Positions 28,488 through 39,768 of a stretch of DNA of 64,000 nucleotides are shown one piece after another. The notes beneath the pieces are model-generated. The model was not told the DNA's origin. It worked only from the letters and a program-made list of their open reading frames with translations, and ran no database searches. Numbering within the stretch: position 1 is the stretch's first letter; the number at the start of each line of letters is the position of its first letter. The stretch spans positions 62,001-126,000 of the forward strand of contig BGKB01000024.1 in NCBI GenBank assembly GCA_003116975.1, given 5' to 3'. Origin of the DNA: Aurantiochytrium sp. KH105 (lineage: Eukaryota > Sar > Bigyra > Thraustochytrida > Thraustochytriidae). The position numbers were made by a program, and so were the translations under genes.

Positions 28488-28893
28488 CCCAAATAGGGGG
28501 GGGTCTCTGAATCATTAATGGAACTGGGTCCGGATTCAATCAATTTTTTTTCAGAAAAGTGTGCGAACGTGTCGGTTTCTTTGGCATTATCTAGGATACT
28601 ATCTTCCCCAAGCGCATTTGATACTACATAGTATAGTATATCCGGCTTAACAGAGTCCAGCGTCAGTGACGGTCACGGTTTGTCCCAGTGGCCATGGTGG
28701 CTGGTTGCAGTTGGCCGCTGTCGATCCGCAGCTAATGTATACACAATGCGTTCCCTGCGCAAAGTATTTCTAAATGAAGCCACCAAGCTTTCTACGACTG
28801 TCAGGAAGACTAACTGTAAACAATATTTGACTCCCTGTCTTGCGCCAACTCGCGCTGACTGACGTCCGAATCCGCTGCCCTCCGAAAGATGAA

Positions 28894-28927
28894 GTTCATG
28901 AAGAGTGCAAGTTCATGAAGAGTGCAA
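28894..28927. repeat. 17-bp perfect tandem duplication
   Basis: The unit GTTCATGAAGAGTGCAA occurs twice head to tail (28894-28910 and 28911-28927). Confidence 0.9.
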
Positions 28928-29234
28928 AACTTTGTGTAGTGCAGCCCAGCACAAGCTCAATAAGCACAAGGTCACGGGACTCTGCCCGGTTGTTTAGACC
29001 CCAAATAACTTGATGAGCGCTGGAAAGCTGGGGTCATTCAAAGCCAGAGCGTGTGCGTATATGCGTCGAATGAGCGTGGAATCAAGAGAATAATAAACTT
29101 GCTACTAGCGATGCTACGAAACCGTTGGCCACCCAAACTACAACGAACAAACAGCTCAAAAGATGCCGTCTATTGCGTGCAAAAGAAGGGAAGAAGGAAA
29201 GAGTCATGTTTGCTGTACCTAGTTACGAACTCGT

Positions 29235-30809
29235 TCATGAGGACGCAGACGCCGCGCCCATGCGATGGTCAAGGCTCATGTGCGACTCAGGAGGAAGGCC
29301 AACAAAGGCCCGAAGGAAGTTGACAATGGCCTCGCGCTGCGTAAAGAGCGAGTTGACCACGGGCGTGCCCGGCGGCGTGAGCGGTGCCTTGAGCATGTAC
29401 GAGAGCAGTGACAGCACGCTGTGAAAGCCGTGGTGGTCGGCCTCGCCATCAACCTTGAAGGTGACGCGTTGCAAAAGCTCCGTAACAATGACAAGGTCCA
29501 AAATGAGCGGTGTCGCAAGCAACGAGTCCTCGCACGTGTTGTGCGAAACAATGGTCTGCTTGCCTGCCATAAAGATCTCGCACGTGTACTCGTCCATGGC
29601 GCGTTTCGAATCGCCCACGTACGGAACGTACTTGATGACCACACAATGGTCAGGGTGCTCGCCCGGCTTGTAGAGGATGCCGTTCGACTGGACCATGTCG
29701 TCCACGACGTTTGACTTGGAGATCTCCTTGCTGCGGAACTGCTTGGGGGCGCTGAGGTTTTTGCCATCATTGTTGCCCAAGTGATTGTAGGAAACGATGG
29801 ATCGGGGCGCAATGCCGGCGCTCACGAGAAAGTCCACGAGAGCGCTCTTGAACTTGGTCTGGCCAGACTTGAAGTCATCGCCGCCAATGTACACGTTGCG
29901 CTCCTGGGCAAGCTCAATCACGCCGGGGACAAAGGTGTTCTGCGGCGAGCCGTTAATGTACGCAGAGCCAGTCTCGATGGCAGCAACGGCAAAGAGAGTC
30001 GAGGGCGAGATTTCCTCCTCGTCCTCCTCGATGGCCTGCATCAAGTTGCTCATCGAGTCGTTGACGCCCTCCTGGATCTCCGAGAAGCGCTCAGTGTTGG
30101 CCGACCACAGCACAATGACCTTGTCGAGGTCGTTGTCCTTCTTGAAGGCCTCAATGTCGGCCTTGATCTGCTCGAGCTGCTCCTGCTTGCTGCCCGTGAG
30201 AACGTTGTCGGCGCGATCCGACTGGTTTGCGGCGATAAAATCAGGAAAGTAGAGCGAGGGGAGCGGGACAATGTCCTTCATATGCGGGTACAGCTGGTCC
30301 TGGAGGCTGACGTCGAGCACCTTTGCGCGGCGCATGGCGTCGCCAAGGTTCATCTTGGAAATGTCCCATCCGCCAATGACGAGGTCGTTCGGGTGAACCA
30401 TGGGGACGAGCGAGTTGAACGGGACAAAGATATCGTTGCCGCTCTCGTCCGTGCCGAGACGGATCGTCGACGCCATTGTCACGCTTCCGTAGTAGTTTGG
30501 CTTTTGCACGCCCTCCTTGGTGCGCCACTCGAGGCCCAGCTTGTTGGCCATGATGCCAGCGATCAGAGTGGATCCGTTGTTGCCACCGAGGCCGACGATC
30601 ATGGCGCCAACCTTGCCGACCTTGCGCTGCGTCCTGAACTGGACCTCCTTTTGCTGCGGCGCGGCCTTGATCTTACCCGAGGCGCGATCCACGGTCACAT
30701 TCGTGCTCGCGTACGAGTACGTGCTGGCGATCTCATCCTCTGTGTACTGCACATTGGGCGAGTCTACCTCCAGCAGGTCCGCCTTGCAATCCACGAACTC
30801 GTACGACAT
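29235..30809 (-). CDS. INO1: Inositol-3-phosphate synthase
   Basis: The 524-residue enzyme is of usual family length (510-560). It converts glucose 6-phosphate to 1D-myo-inositol 3-phosphate with NAD+, the committed step of inositol synthesis, normally in the cytosol. Visible motifs are the NAD-binding GLGGNNGS (73-80), [30 protein letters not shown], the [14 protein letters not shown] loop, [14 protein letters not shown], and the C-terminal [13 protein letters not shown]...[15 protein letters not shown]. The ATG giving [13 protein letters not shown] is chosen; upstream in-frame codons are Arg/Ala low-complexity sequence from a non-ATG start. A long CATT microsatellite lies about 400-620 bp upstream. 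The product feeds phosphoinositides and the inositol phosphates that the kinase at the left edge of the window would use. Confidence 0.98.
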   Translation of the reverse strand: MSYEFVDCKADLLEVDSPNVQYTEDEIASTYSYASTNVTVDRASGKIKAAPQQKEVQFRTQRKVGKVGAMIVGLGGNNGSTLIAGIMANKLGLEWRTKEGVQKPNYYGSVTMASTIRLGTDESGNDIFVPFNSLVPMVHPNDLVIGGWDISKMNLGDAMRRAKVLDVSLQDQLYPHMKDIVPLPSLYFPDFIAANQSDRADNVLTGSKQEQLEQIKADIEAFKKDNDLDKVIVLWSANTERFSEIQEGVNDSMSNLMQAIEEDEEEISPSTLFAVAAIETGSAYINGSPQNTFVPGVIELAQERNVYIGGDDFKSGQTKFKSALVDFLVSAGIAPRSIVSYNHLGNNDGKNLSAPKQFRSKEISKSNVVDDMVQSNGILYKPGEHPDHCVVIKYVPYVGDSKRAMDEYTCEIFMAGKQTIVSHNTCEDSLLATPLILDLVIVTELLQRVTFKVDGEADHHGFHSVLSLLSYMLKAPLTPPGTPVVNSLFTQREAIVNFLRAFVGLPPESHMSLDHRMGAASASS

Positions 30810-32166
30810 CTTCTCTGGCTGCTCGTCCGCCTGCTGCCCGCCGCGCTGCTGCTGCGTCGCGTCCACCCGGTCGCGCGCTTCTTCGGCTCTTCTCGCGTCC
30901 GTCCACTCCTCGCCTTGCCTTGCGATGCAAGCCGCCACGCGAGGCGAGGCAACGCGAGGCAACGCGGTGCTCTCCGACTCGACGCGACACAAACCGCGAG
31001 CGAGACTCGCCTCCGTCCGTGCCTGCGCGGGTTTTCGCTGCGGCTTTGCGCGCTGCGCTGCGCTGGCCTGGGCTGGCTGACCTTCCCGAGCACGTAAAAT
31101 ACTGACTCACCGTCCGTGAGTGAGCGAGTGACGAGGCAGCTATAGCTAAGCTATCTATCCCCAAGGCGCTGTAAAGCCGCCACGTACTACGACTCATTCA
31201 CTGTCACTCATGCATTCATTCATTCATTCATTCATTCATTCATTCATTCATTCATTCATTCATTCATTCATTCATTCATTCATTCATTCATTCATTCATT
31301 CATTCATTCATTCATTCCGATTCATTCGGTCATTCATTCATTCATTCATTTCCGATTCATTCATTCATTCATTCATTCATTCATTCATTCATTCATTCAT
31401 TGATTCCGATTCATTCATTCATTCATTCTCCCACTCACTACAAGCTGTGGCTGGCCAAGGTGCCCATCGTCCCTTCCGAAGCCGCCGTCATGAATGACAT
31501 CCCTCACGATGGCAAGCATCTTCTTGCCACGCGATCACTCGCTCGCTCCTCGACTTCTAGCTGCCGGCGACCGGGCCGCTGGCGCGCACGATCGTGGCTT
31601 GGCCCAGACACTCAGCCGGCCACACACAAAGGCGGCGTCGTACTTACTAGAGCACCGGACTTTACTGGCAGCCTCGCCAGAATAGTAGAGAGAGAATCAC
31701 AACGACCCCCAGTCTTCGTCCTCGGCACGCGGCCGCGGCGCCACGCCACGACGTCGTCACCTCCGAGGTGCTTGCTTTTGCTCGCTCGCGGTCGCGACGC
31801 GGAAGTGAAGAGGAATGGCGACGCGCCGCGCTCGGTCGGATGTCGCGGGTATCCAGGATGGATGGAGAGGCGATGAAGAGCTCGTTTCATATTGCGGTGG
31901 TCTTGGGGGGAGAGAGGGAGAGACACTGGAGAAGGGGCGTCATCGCCCACGGAGAAAGGAGGCGCGAGAGCTCATCCTCGCTTGGCGTAGGCCTAGAAGA
32001 TCAAGACAAAAGCACTGCAGAAATGATCAGAGCATTTGAGAGAATTATAAAAAGAAGAAGAAAAGGGGGAGAGAGATTGGGGGGGGAGAGGAAGATGAAG
32101 AGAGGAGGGAGGGGAGAGAACATTTTAGCGCATGCTCAAAGGAGCAAGGCAGTCTATTTGGCTAAC
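30810..32166. other. Intergenic between INO1 and trpB with a large CATT microsatellite
   Basis: This region is the INO1 upstream DNA and the trpB 3' flank. It is dominated by the CATT tract at 31213-31428. ORFs here (about 31400-32300) are repeat-derived or antisense to trpB, and no gene is supported. Confidence 0.65.
31213..31428. repeat. CATT tetranucleotide microsatellite, about 216 bp
   Basis: About 50 CATT units are interrupted by a few variant blocks containing CCGATTCATT. It sits 400-620 bp upstream of the INO1 start codon. Confidence 0.97.
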
Positions 32167-33639
32167 TCAGTTCTTGGTGGACTTGACAAAGGCCACCATC
32201 TCGTCCATAGTCTTGAAGGTCTTGCCCTGGAGCGAAACGTCCTCCGTGACAAAGGACTGCGAACCGACCTTGAAGCTGGCGTCGTCCAAATTTGACTTGT
32301 CCTCCTCCTCGGTGCTGCCGCCGTTCTCGCGGAGCTCCTTGAGAGACATCTCCTGCATGGACATGACACCGAGGTCAACGCCCATGTTCTTTGCCACGGA
32401 CTCCATGTCCTTGTCACCACGGCCCGAAAGGCAAATGACAATCACCTTGTCGGAAGACATAGTCTTGGCGCGCTCGCAGGCAGCGTATACTGCGTGCGAA
32501 GTCTCGAGCGCAGGGATAATGCCCTCCGACTCCGAGAGCAGCTGCAGACCCTCCATGGCCTCCTTGTCAGTGCAGCTAATGTACTCGCCGCGGCCAGTGG
32601 CCTTGAAGTGGGAGTGCTCAGGACCGACACCAGGGTAATCGAGACCAGCAGAGATGGAGTGCGTCTCGCTAATCTGGCCGTCGTGCTGCAGGAGGTAGGT
32701 GCGCGTTCCGTGGAGCACACCAGGCGTTCCGGCGGAAAGAGTGGCACAGTGCTCCTTGGTGTCAGTACCGGCGCCACCGGCCTCAATGCCGAGAATGCCG
32801 ACCTCCTTGTCGTCCTTGAACGGGTAGAACATGCCAATAGCGTTCGAGCCGCCACCGACGCAGGCACAGACCACGTCGGGGAGGCGACCGAGCTGCGCGA
32901 GCGACTGGTCGCGGGTCTCGCGGCCAATCACACTCTGAAAGTCGCGCACGATCGTGGGAAACGGGTGCGGGCCAATGGCCGAGCCAATAATGTAGTGCGT
33001 GGTGCGCACGTTGGTCACCCAGTCACGCATCGCCTCGTTGATGGCGTCCTTGAGGGTCTTGGTGCCGCTCGAGACGCCAATCACGCTTGCGCCGAGGATC
33101 TTCATGCGAAACACATTCAGGGCTTGGCGACGCATGTCCTCCTCGCCCATGTACACGGTACACTTGAGGTTGAGAAGTGCGCATGCCGTCGCGGTGGCCA
33201 CACCGTGCTGACCAGCGCCGGTCTCTGCAATGATGCGCTCCTTGCCGATGCGTTTGGCGAGCAGACACTGTCCGAGGGCGTTGTTGATCTTGTGTGCGCC
33301 GGTGTGCGCAAGGTCCTCGCGCTTGAGCCAGATCTGGGCGCCGCCGATGCGCTTCGTCAGACGCTCGGCAAAGTACAGCGGCGTGGGGCGTCCCACGTAG
33401 TCACGGCCGAGCTGCTCGAGCTCGAGCTGGAACTCGGGGTCCTGCGAGGCCTTGACGTAGATCTCCTCGAGATCCTCGTGGGCGGCCTCCAACGTGGCCG
33501 GCAGGAAGCGGCCTCCGAATTCTCCAAAGTACGGGTTCAGGTCCTTGACGGAATCGTACACGGGCATCGTGTTTGTCACCTTGAGGGGCCTGTTCTCGAC
33601 ATGGTCGGCGGCAAACTTGAGCTTTTGTTCGCCGCTCAT
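32167..33639 (-). CDS. trpB: Tryptophan synthase beta chain, free-standing, with C-terminal extension
   Basis: The 490-residue PLP enzyme condenses indole with serine to form tryptophan. It shows [22 protein letters not shown] with the PLP-binding Lys117, AETGAGQHG with the catalytic Glu139, the phosphate-binding GGGSNA (262-267), [17 protein letters not shown], and the closing CLSGRGDKD (403-411). Classical TrpB ends about 15 residues after that motif; here about 70 more follow (422-490), acidic in the middle ([12 protein letters not shown]). No alpha chain is fused, unlike fungal TRP5, and none is next to it. There is no obvious plastid or mitochondrial targeting peptide: the mature homology begins near residue 30. 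A CCTTT tract lies 47-96 bp upstream of the ATG. Confidence 0.97.
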   Translation of the reverse strand: MSGEQKLKFAADHVENRPLKVTNTMPVYDSVKDLNPYFGEFGGRFLPATLEAAHEDLEEIYVKASQDPEFQLELEQLGRDYVGRPTPLYFAERLTKRIGGAQIWLKREDLAHTGAHKINNALGQCLLAKRIGKERIIAETGAGQHGVATATACALLNLKCTVYMGEEDMRRQALNVFRMKILGASVIGVSSGTKTLKDAINEAMRDWVTNVRTTHYIIGSAIGPHPFPTIVRDFQSVIGRETRDQSLAQLGRLPDVVCACVGGGSNAIGMFYPFKDDKEVGILGIEAGGAGTDTKEHCATLSAGTPGVLHGTRTYLLQHDGQISETHSISAGLDYPGVGPEHSHFKATGRGEYISCTDKEAMEGLQLLSESEGIIPALETSHAVYAACERAKTMSSDKVIVICLSGRGDKDMESVAKNMGVDLGVMSMQEMSLKELRENGGSTEEEDKSNLDDASFKVGSQSFVTEDVSLQGKTFKTMDEMVAFVKSTKN

Positions 33640-34983
33640 CTTGTCTTTGCGTTCTACTCGCGTCTCGTTTCACGACCTGTCGTCTCCTTTCCTTTCCTTT
33701 CCTTTCCTTTACTTTCCTTTCCTTTCCTTTCCTTTCGTTGCGTCTCGCTACTGTCGTGAAAACGCGGTGTCAGTGGTCGCTCTTCGTTTTATGCCTCCAA
33801 CTGCGCAGCTATCTCTCAACGCGCCCCCTCTCTCTTTCACACGCAAGACGACACTGCTGGTCTGCAGAGCTTTTCGCTTGCTCGCTGTTGCTTTCTCGCC
33901 CTCCGCCCACGACTTCGCCTCCGTTCGAGCTCTGCTCTGCTCTGCTCTGCTCTTGTCCTGCTCCACCTCTGCTCTGCTCTTGTCCTGCTCTACACAACGC
34001 TGCTCCCGTCTCTGCGCAGTGCTTCCGAGCGTCGCTGTTCCGAGCGCCTTCTGCGTGCTTGTGCTTGCTGTGCTCGCTTGCCTTTGCTGCATGCACCGAC
34101 AAGGCCAGGCCCGGCGAGCCGCACGAGCGCAGCGCACAAGCGCAGCGCGCCCGCCGCTCTCTCCCTCCCTCCCTCCCTCGCTCGCTCGCTCGCTCGCGCG
34201 CGCGCTCTCGCGCGGGCCCGGCCTGCAGCGGCGGCTGCGCGCACGTACCTGGCGGCGTGTGGTCTCCGCGTGGCTTCGGGGTCTGCTCGCCGGCGCCGCT
34301 CGCACGCGGGGTTCGCGGAAAGGACCTATTGGAAGCATCCGGGGCTTAGACCCTTTACGCAGAAAGCTAATCCCGCCTCCGAGATCTCCGAGCGCCGGGA
34401 CGCACGCGCCGCCGCGGGCACCGACGGCCGACGTGCAGCTGCGGCTGCGGCACAGACGACTGCGACGAGAAGACGAGCGCCGCGATCGCCAGGCGGCTGC
34501 GGAAGGTCCTCGATCAGCCAGCCAGATCGAATGGCACCGCAGTGGTGGTGTGGCTCGGACCTGCGATTGCGATTTCGATTGCGAATGCGATTGTGACCAC
34601 TGGCCACACGTGCAGTGTAAAGACTGCAGTCGCGCTGCGCGTCCCTTGGCGCGGAAACCTGGGTGGCCTCTGGGTTTTTCGTGGCGGCACGGCACGCTGC
34701 AGCTGCAGCTGCTGCTGCAGCTGCGAGCAAGGAAACGCAAGAGGTTCGAGAAAGGACAAAGGGGAAAGAGAAATAACAATACGAGTCGCCGCATACGAGC
34801 TGGCTGGGCAGGCAGGCAGGCTGTGTGTGGCCATGGCTGGCTCATCGCCACTGCCATTGCCGCTGCACGCTGCACTGCTGCCTGCCCGCCTGCCGGCGAT
34901 CTCTGAAGAAACCTAGAAGTTGCCTGTAACTCCATACCAATAGGGCCTGCCACTGGTGGCAGTAAGTGACCGCATCCGCCCAC
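33640..34983. other. Intergenic upstream of trpB, low-complexity
   Basis: It holds the trpB upstream DNA and the 3' flank of the cyclic-nucleotide gene. There is a CCTTT run (33686-33735), a CTCC/CTCG run (about 34158-34197) and several CTG/CAG-rich patches. ORFs of up to 470 codons are open only because of composition and show no family resemblance. Confidence 0.6.
33686..33735. repeat. CCTTT pentanucleotide tract upstream of trpB
   Basis: About ten CCTTT units carry one ACTTT variant. On the trpB coding strand the tract reads as polypurine (AAAGG), 47-96 bp before the start codon. Confidence 0.9.
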
Positions 34984-37900
34984 CTAGATGAGGATGGGCG
35001 ACTTGAGCAAAGCCAAAAGGATCATAGGATTGCGGTCAAGAAAATGGAGCATGGAGTGCGAGTCGATGACGAAAATGGAGGCTGTCGCCGAGTAACAGGC
35101 AAGCGTCGTGGTGAGAGAGCGGCCATGATGGCAGCCGTAATAGTCGAAAATAAGCATACCCGGCATAAGCGGGGCGTGTGTGTTGGAGGTGAGGTCAGCA
35201 GTATCCACGGGACCATGGACCTCCTCGAAGATGAGCGTGCCGCGCGCCACGAGCATCGCCACCTCCACGGGGTCGCCCCGTCGCCAGAGACGCTCGCCGC
35301 GCCGCATGTGCTTCGTCTGCAGCACACCCTGGAGCTGGGTCTTCTGCATCGATGAGAGCAAGCGCAGGCGCGAGTTCAGCGAAATCGCCTCCCAAGAACC
35401 ATCCATGCGCGCGTGAATCATGCTCTCCAAGCGCTCGCGCAGCACAGGGTCGTTGAGCAAAAGGTAGTTGAGCGCGTACTTGTCAATCACCATGGCTCGC
35501 ACATCCGTTTCTGCGCGCACAGTCTCCTTGACGATCTGATCGTCAATAAAGACCATCTCGCCATGATCCCGTGCCATTTGCAAGTCCGCGTCCTCGCTGC
35601 TGTCTTCGTCGTCCTCGGAGGACCCTGCGCTGAGCATCGAATGCGTCGAGTACGAGGTCACGTGCGCGTGCGCGAGACCACCCACTAGAGACAGGAAACT
35701 GCCTTTCGGGCGATCGAGCATACCGAGGTGGGACTTTTGCTTGATAATGCGCGTCTGCTTCCAGGCGGCGAGCTCGCCGAGATAGTCGCCGGCACGATAA
35801 AACTTGCGCAACTGATCGTATTCCACCGTGGCGCGACCTTGCAGAATAATCATGAAACGCTCATCGACCGTACCCTTTTCGAGAATGAGGGCATCGCGCG
35901 GGTAGAACTCCTCGTGGGCCATGAGCATGAGATCGAGCGCCTGGTTCACGGTAAAGTGGCGAAAGATCTCAATCGACCCGAGCAGCTGCAGAAACTTGAG
36001 CATCTGGTGCTCCTCGCTGCGGGGAATGAGCACAATCGTGTTCTCCACGCCACATTCCGCAATACGAAAGCCCAGGTTGGCTGCCCGTGCCGCCGAATTA
36101 GCATCAATGTGGATCAGTCGCACGTTGCGTTTGTGCTCCTCGGGAAGGGCGGCCAGGGCGTCGAGCGGCGTGTGGATGGGTGGCACTCCCGCTTCATGCA
36201 GGACAACGTCGCAGTGCCACGGAAAGTCTAAGAGCGCCTGCAGACGTTCGTCGCTGAGAATGCCTTCCTCGTTCATGCGTTTCATCGCCGGCGGGTCGTA
36301 AAAGGTGTCGGCCGAATACACAATGTCCTTGCCCTGAAAAGAGGCCTGGAAGCCGACGCACGGGATCGAATGCAGCGAGTAAAAGAAACGCAGGCTGGCT
36401 CCATTCCAATAGTTGGGCTCCTCGAGGAAGACCGGCCGGAAGTTGACCAACTGCTCGATGAATTCAGGTTTCAGCCCAGACACAGCCGCGTACTTGCGCT
36501 TAAAGCTCTCAAAGATTGTGGTCGTGGTCATGAGGGTGATTTTGTGCTCCGTGATCATTTTTTGAAAGGTCCCGGCATCGTGATCAGCGTGACAGTGCGT
36601 GAGAATCAGGGCTGTGATGGAGTTGGGAGGAATGCCCGACTCGAAGAGCAAGGACGTGGAGTGCGGCGGCGGGTCCACCATGACGCCTTGGCCATTCACC
36701 CAGAGCACAAAGCCCGAGGTTGAGCCCTCTTTGTCAAAGCCGTGCGAATTACCCAAGACCGTGAGACCAAATTTTGGAATCACAAAGGTCTCTTCGTCTG
36801 AAGTGCCCACGGGAGCCGCGTCCATCTGCAGCAGTCCCGAGCCGCGCTGCTGTTGTTCCTGCAGCGTGGCGGCAGCCGCTGCGCTCATGCCTGGGCCCAG
36901 GCGGCCGCTTGCAGACCGAGCGCTGCCACCTGCGAGCTTCAACATGCCCATGCGGTGCGAACGCGTTCGGCTTCCAACATCTCCTGCGGAAAGCGTGCTT
37001 TTCACCGACTGGCGCGCCACCCCGGACCCTTTTCGGGAAAGCAAGGCTTCCTGGGAGAGAGAGGTCCCAAGAGGAGACGGCTTCACGCGTTTGTGCGAGA
37101 GAAGCTCTTCGCGCGAACCGCCGCCAGCCACCGGACCTGGGCCGGGAACCTCGTCGCGACCGGCCAAAGCCATGTCGAGCCGCGGGACGAGCCCGCCGCT
37201 GATGGGCACCGTGCATGACTCTGCGACCCGATACGGTATAAGGACGCCACCATCCTCTGAAGCAGAGCTGTCACCCGCGTTGTTGACGGCGCTGACTACG
37301 TTTTGCATTTTAGTATCCACGAGCTCAAAGCGAACATTGTCCTCATCATCAAAAACCATCACGCCGTTGCCCAGATCGCATACGCCGTACGTGTCAAAAA
37401 ACTTTGGCTCGAGGAGCATTTCAATGTCCAGCATGTGAATGTTGCTCACCTGCCCGGGCTCGCGATTCGGAGCTCGAAAGTGAAAGACCTCCTTTTCATG
37501 GTCTGGGCACGCAGCGCGCACCGACTCTGGGCAAAAGTCAGAGTACTCCTTTTCGGCAAAAAGAAACTCGGATTTGGGCCCATTGAGCGCTTCCGTCATA
37601 ATGGTCAGCAGGTCTTCCCAGGCATCGCGGTGCGTCACCAGCGTCGTTTTCCGCTTTCGAATGAAAAAATTGAAAAAAGCCGGAAACTCGAGCTCGCAAA
37701 CGTTCACACCGGCGCTCATGTTAAATCGTTCACGCGGCACAACATAGATTTCCGGGACCTGCAGACCCATGGCCATGCTGTCCTTGACCGTTTCGGGAGG
37801 CATGCCAAATTGAACGGGCCCGATTGTTGTCCGTATGACCACGCCGCCACGCGGCAAATAGTCAATGAGGTTGCCGAGCTGCATGGCCTGATGTTCGGGC

Positions 37901-38537
37901 GATCGGCGATTCTTTTGACTCTTGGTCTCGCTCGGCTTGAGCGTCTTCTTGTGGTAGGCCGTGAGAAGTCGTGAAACGTTGACCATAAACGAGGTTACTC
38001 GGGACGAAGTCTGTCGCGAGATTCGAGGCGCAGGGGACGGCGATTGGCCGTACGAGTCGTCCGAGTCCGTGTCTGCATCATCTTCCCGCGCGACCTTGGC
38101 CAAGGCCTCGGCCATTCGATCCTTTTGCCGACGCTTGGCGCGATAGCGGCCATTGCCATCGTCGTCGTCGTCGTCGTCGTCGCCGCCGGACTCTTCGGAC
38201 GCAGACCCCTCTTCGTTATAGGGAAGGACATCGCCCCCCTCATCAACATCTTCCTCAACGACCTCGCCATCGATGATACTATCGTAATTCACCTCGGGAC
38301 TCAGGGCGGGTGCGTGATCCTCCTCGGAGTCCGAATCGTCCGAGTCCAGTGCCGTCTCGACGAGTGGAGCGGGTCGAGACTTTGTGCGCCATCCCAAGCC
38401 CCACGACTTGAGCGTACCTCTTCGCTGATCCTCGCGCTCTTCGGACACTTTATCCGGGGAAGCACCCTTTGCGACCTCGTTCTTGGCGTCCTCTTGTTGC
38501 TGTTGATGACGATCACCAGAATGCTTATTATCATCAC

Positions 38538-38572
<35 letters not shown>

Positions 38573-39387
38573 CCAGCACCAGCACCCGCACCACCATTCT
38601 TGTTTTTTCGCGCTTGTTGGGTACGCCGGCGCATCTGTTGAGCATAGGTGAGCTCTTGAGGAAGCAGCTGGGAGGGTTTACGCGCGCTCGCGACTTTGGA
38701 CCCATGGCCCACAAGGGGCAGTGGAACCTCTTCCTGCTGGCGGTCTAGCAAGTCGGCGAGCTGTTGGCGCAGCGTCGAGTTCGTGCGCGATTGCACGCGC
38801 ATGTGGGCGCTGGGAACGCGCAGCGAGGTGCTGTCGTCATCAAAGACACTCGCACGGCCGGCCATGGGGCCACGGACATTGTGGGCGCTTACTGAAGGAC
38901 GGCGTTCCACGACGGGGGGGTCGGGGACACCGATACGCAGGACTTCGTGCGGATCCTGCGACGAGGCGACCCTCTCGCGCACGGGCGTCACGACAGTCTG
39001 CAAGGGTTCTGAGGTGACTTTGGGCGTGAAGGGCACGCTCACGGCGACAGATCCGCTGCGCTCCTTGGCGGCGGCCGGCGTCTCTCTCGCGCGCGACGAG
39101 GCCGAAGATCTCGACAGCGACCGCGACTGACCTCGTTCCCGCTCTCGCGCCTCGACCTGCTGACCCCAGATCAGGTCGACCTCGGCTTCGGCCTCGCGGA
39201 GCTGCTCCTCGAGCTCCGCATTCCGCGCTCGCAGGGCCTCGAGTTCCTCCTCCACCTCAGCTGCCGCCGCTGCTCCTGCAGCTGCGTCCCCGGCGCCCTT
39301 TTCGCGCTGCTTCTTGTGCAGCTTGTTCGACGCCGTCGACGACTTCCTCCTCGCGGCCGCGCTGTCGTTGCCCTTGCCGGCCCCCAT
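34984..39387 (-). CDS. Metallo-beta-lactamase / cyclic-nucleotide-binding protein, GbpA/GbpB-like phosphodiesterase candidate
   Basis: This intronless ORF encodes 1467 residues. The first 480 are low complexity with a coiled-coil near 40-80 and acidic runs. From about 500 comes a region with RGGVVIRTTIGPVQFGMP. A metallo-beta-lactamase fold follows: the zinc-binding HCHADHD (931-937), then SLHSIPCVGFQ, YSADTFYDPP and VLHEAGVPPIHT. Two cyclic-nucleotide-binding-like domains end the protein, about 1145-1215 (FYPRDALILEKG..FMIILQG..YLGELAAW) and about 1340-1460. This order matches Dictyostelium GbpA/GbpB, class II phosphodiesterases stimulated by the nucleotide they degrade. Hydrolysis of cAMP or cGMP with allosteric feedback is therefore the likely role, inferred from architecture. 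The ATG at 39387 (MGAGKGND) is the first in frame; upstream sequence is a GAAA repeat and Arg-rich leader. Confidence 0.85.
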
Positions 39388-39702
39388 CGCCTCCCGCGCC
39401 TTCTCGCGCGCCGCGCCCTCCCCGCGCGCGCTCAGGAGCGAAGCGCTCGCGCCGTCGAGTGGTTTGACGATCGATTCTCTGCACGTGCTCGACGCGCGCG
39501 TGCGGCCGTGTGCGCGCCCTTCTCCCGCGCGATCGGCCGACCGAGCGACCGACCGAGCGACCCCGCGCGCGCGCGCGAGCGAGCGAGCGGAGGCCCGTCC
39601 CCCGCCCGCCTCGACGACCTGCGCGGCGCCGGCGAGCCCGCGCTCTGCCTGTGTGTTGCTGCCGCCCGCTGTTGTTGTTTTGCTGCTTGTTCGTCGAAGC
39701 GC

Positions 39703-39703
39703 T

Positions 39704-39766
<63 letters not shown>

Positions 39767-39768
39767 CT
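39703..39768. repeat. TTTC tetranucleotide microsatellite
   Basis: About 16 TTTC units lie 316-381 bp upstream of the phosphodiesterase-like start codon. They read GAAA on that gene's coding strand. Confidence 0.95.

Larger units (their letters stand above)
27678..29234. other. Intergenic, with short direct repeats and no supported gene
   Basis: This AT-richer stretch contains a 25-bp direct repeat 210 bp apart (28253-28277 and 28463-28487) and a 17-bp tandem duplication (28894-28927). Nothing resembling a coding domain is visible. It could be decayed mobile DNA or hold an unrecognised non-coding RNA; neither is shown. Confidence 0.5.

Noticed and set aside
31210-31497. Apparent His/Ser/Phe/Ile repeat protein
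   Set aside because: It is a translation of the CATT microsatellite.
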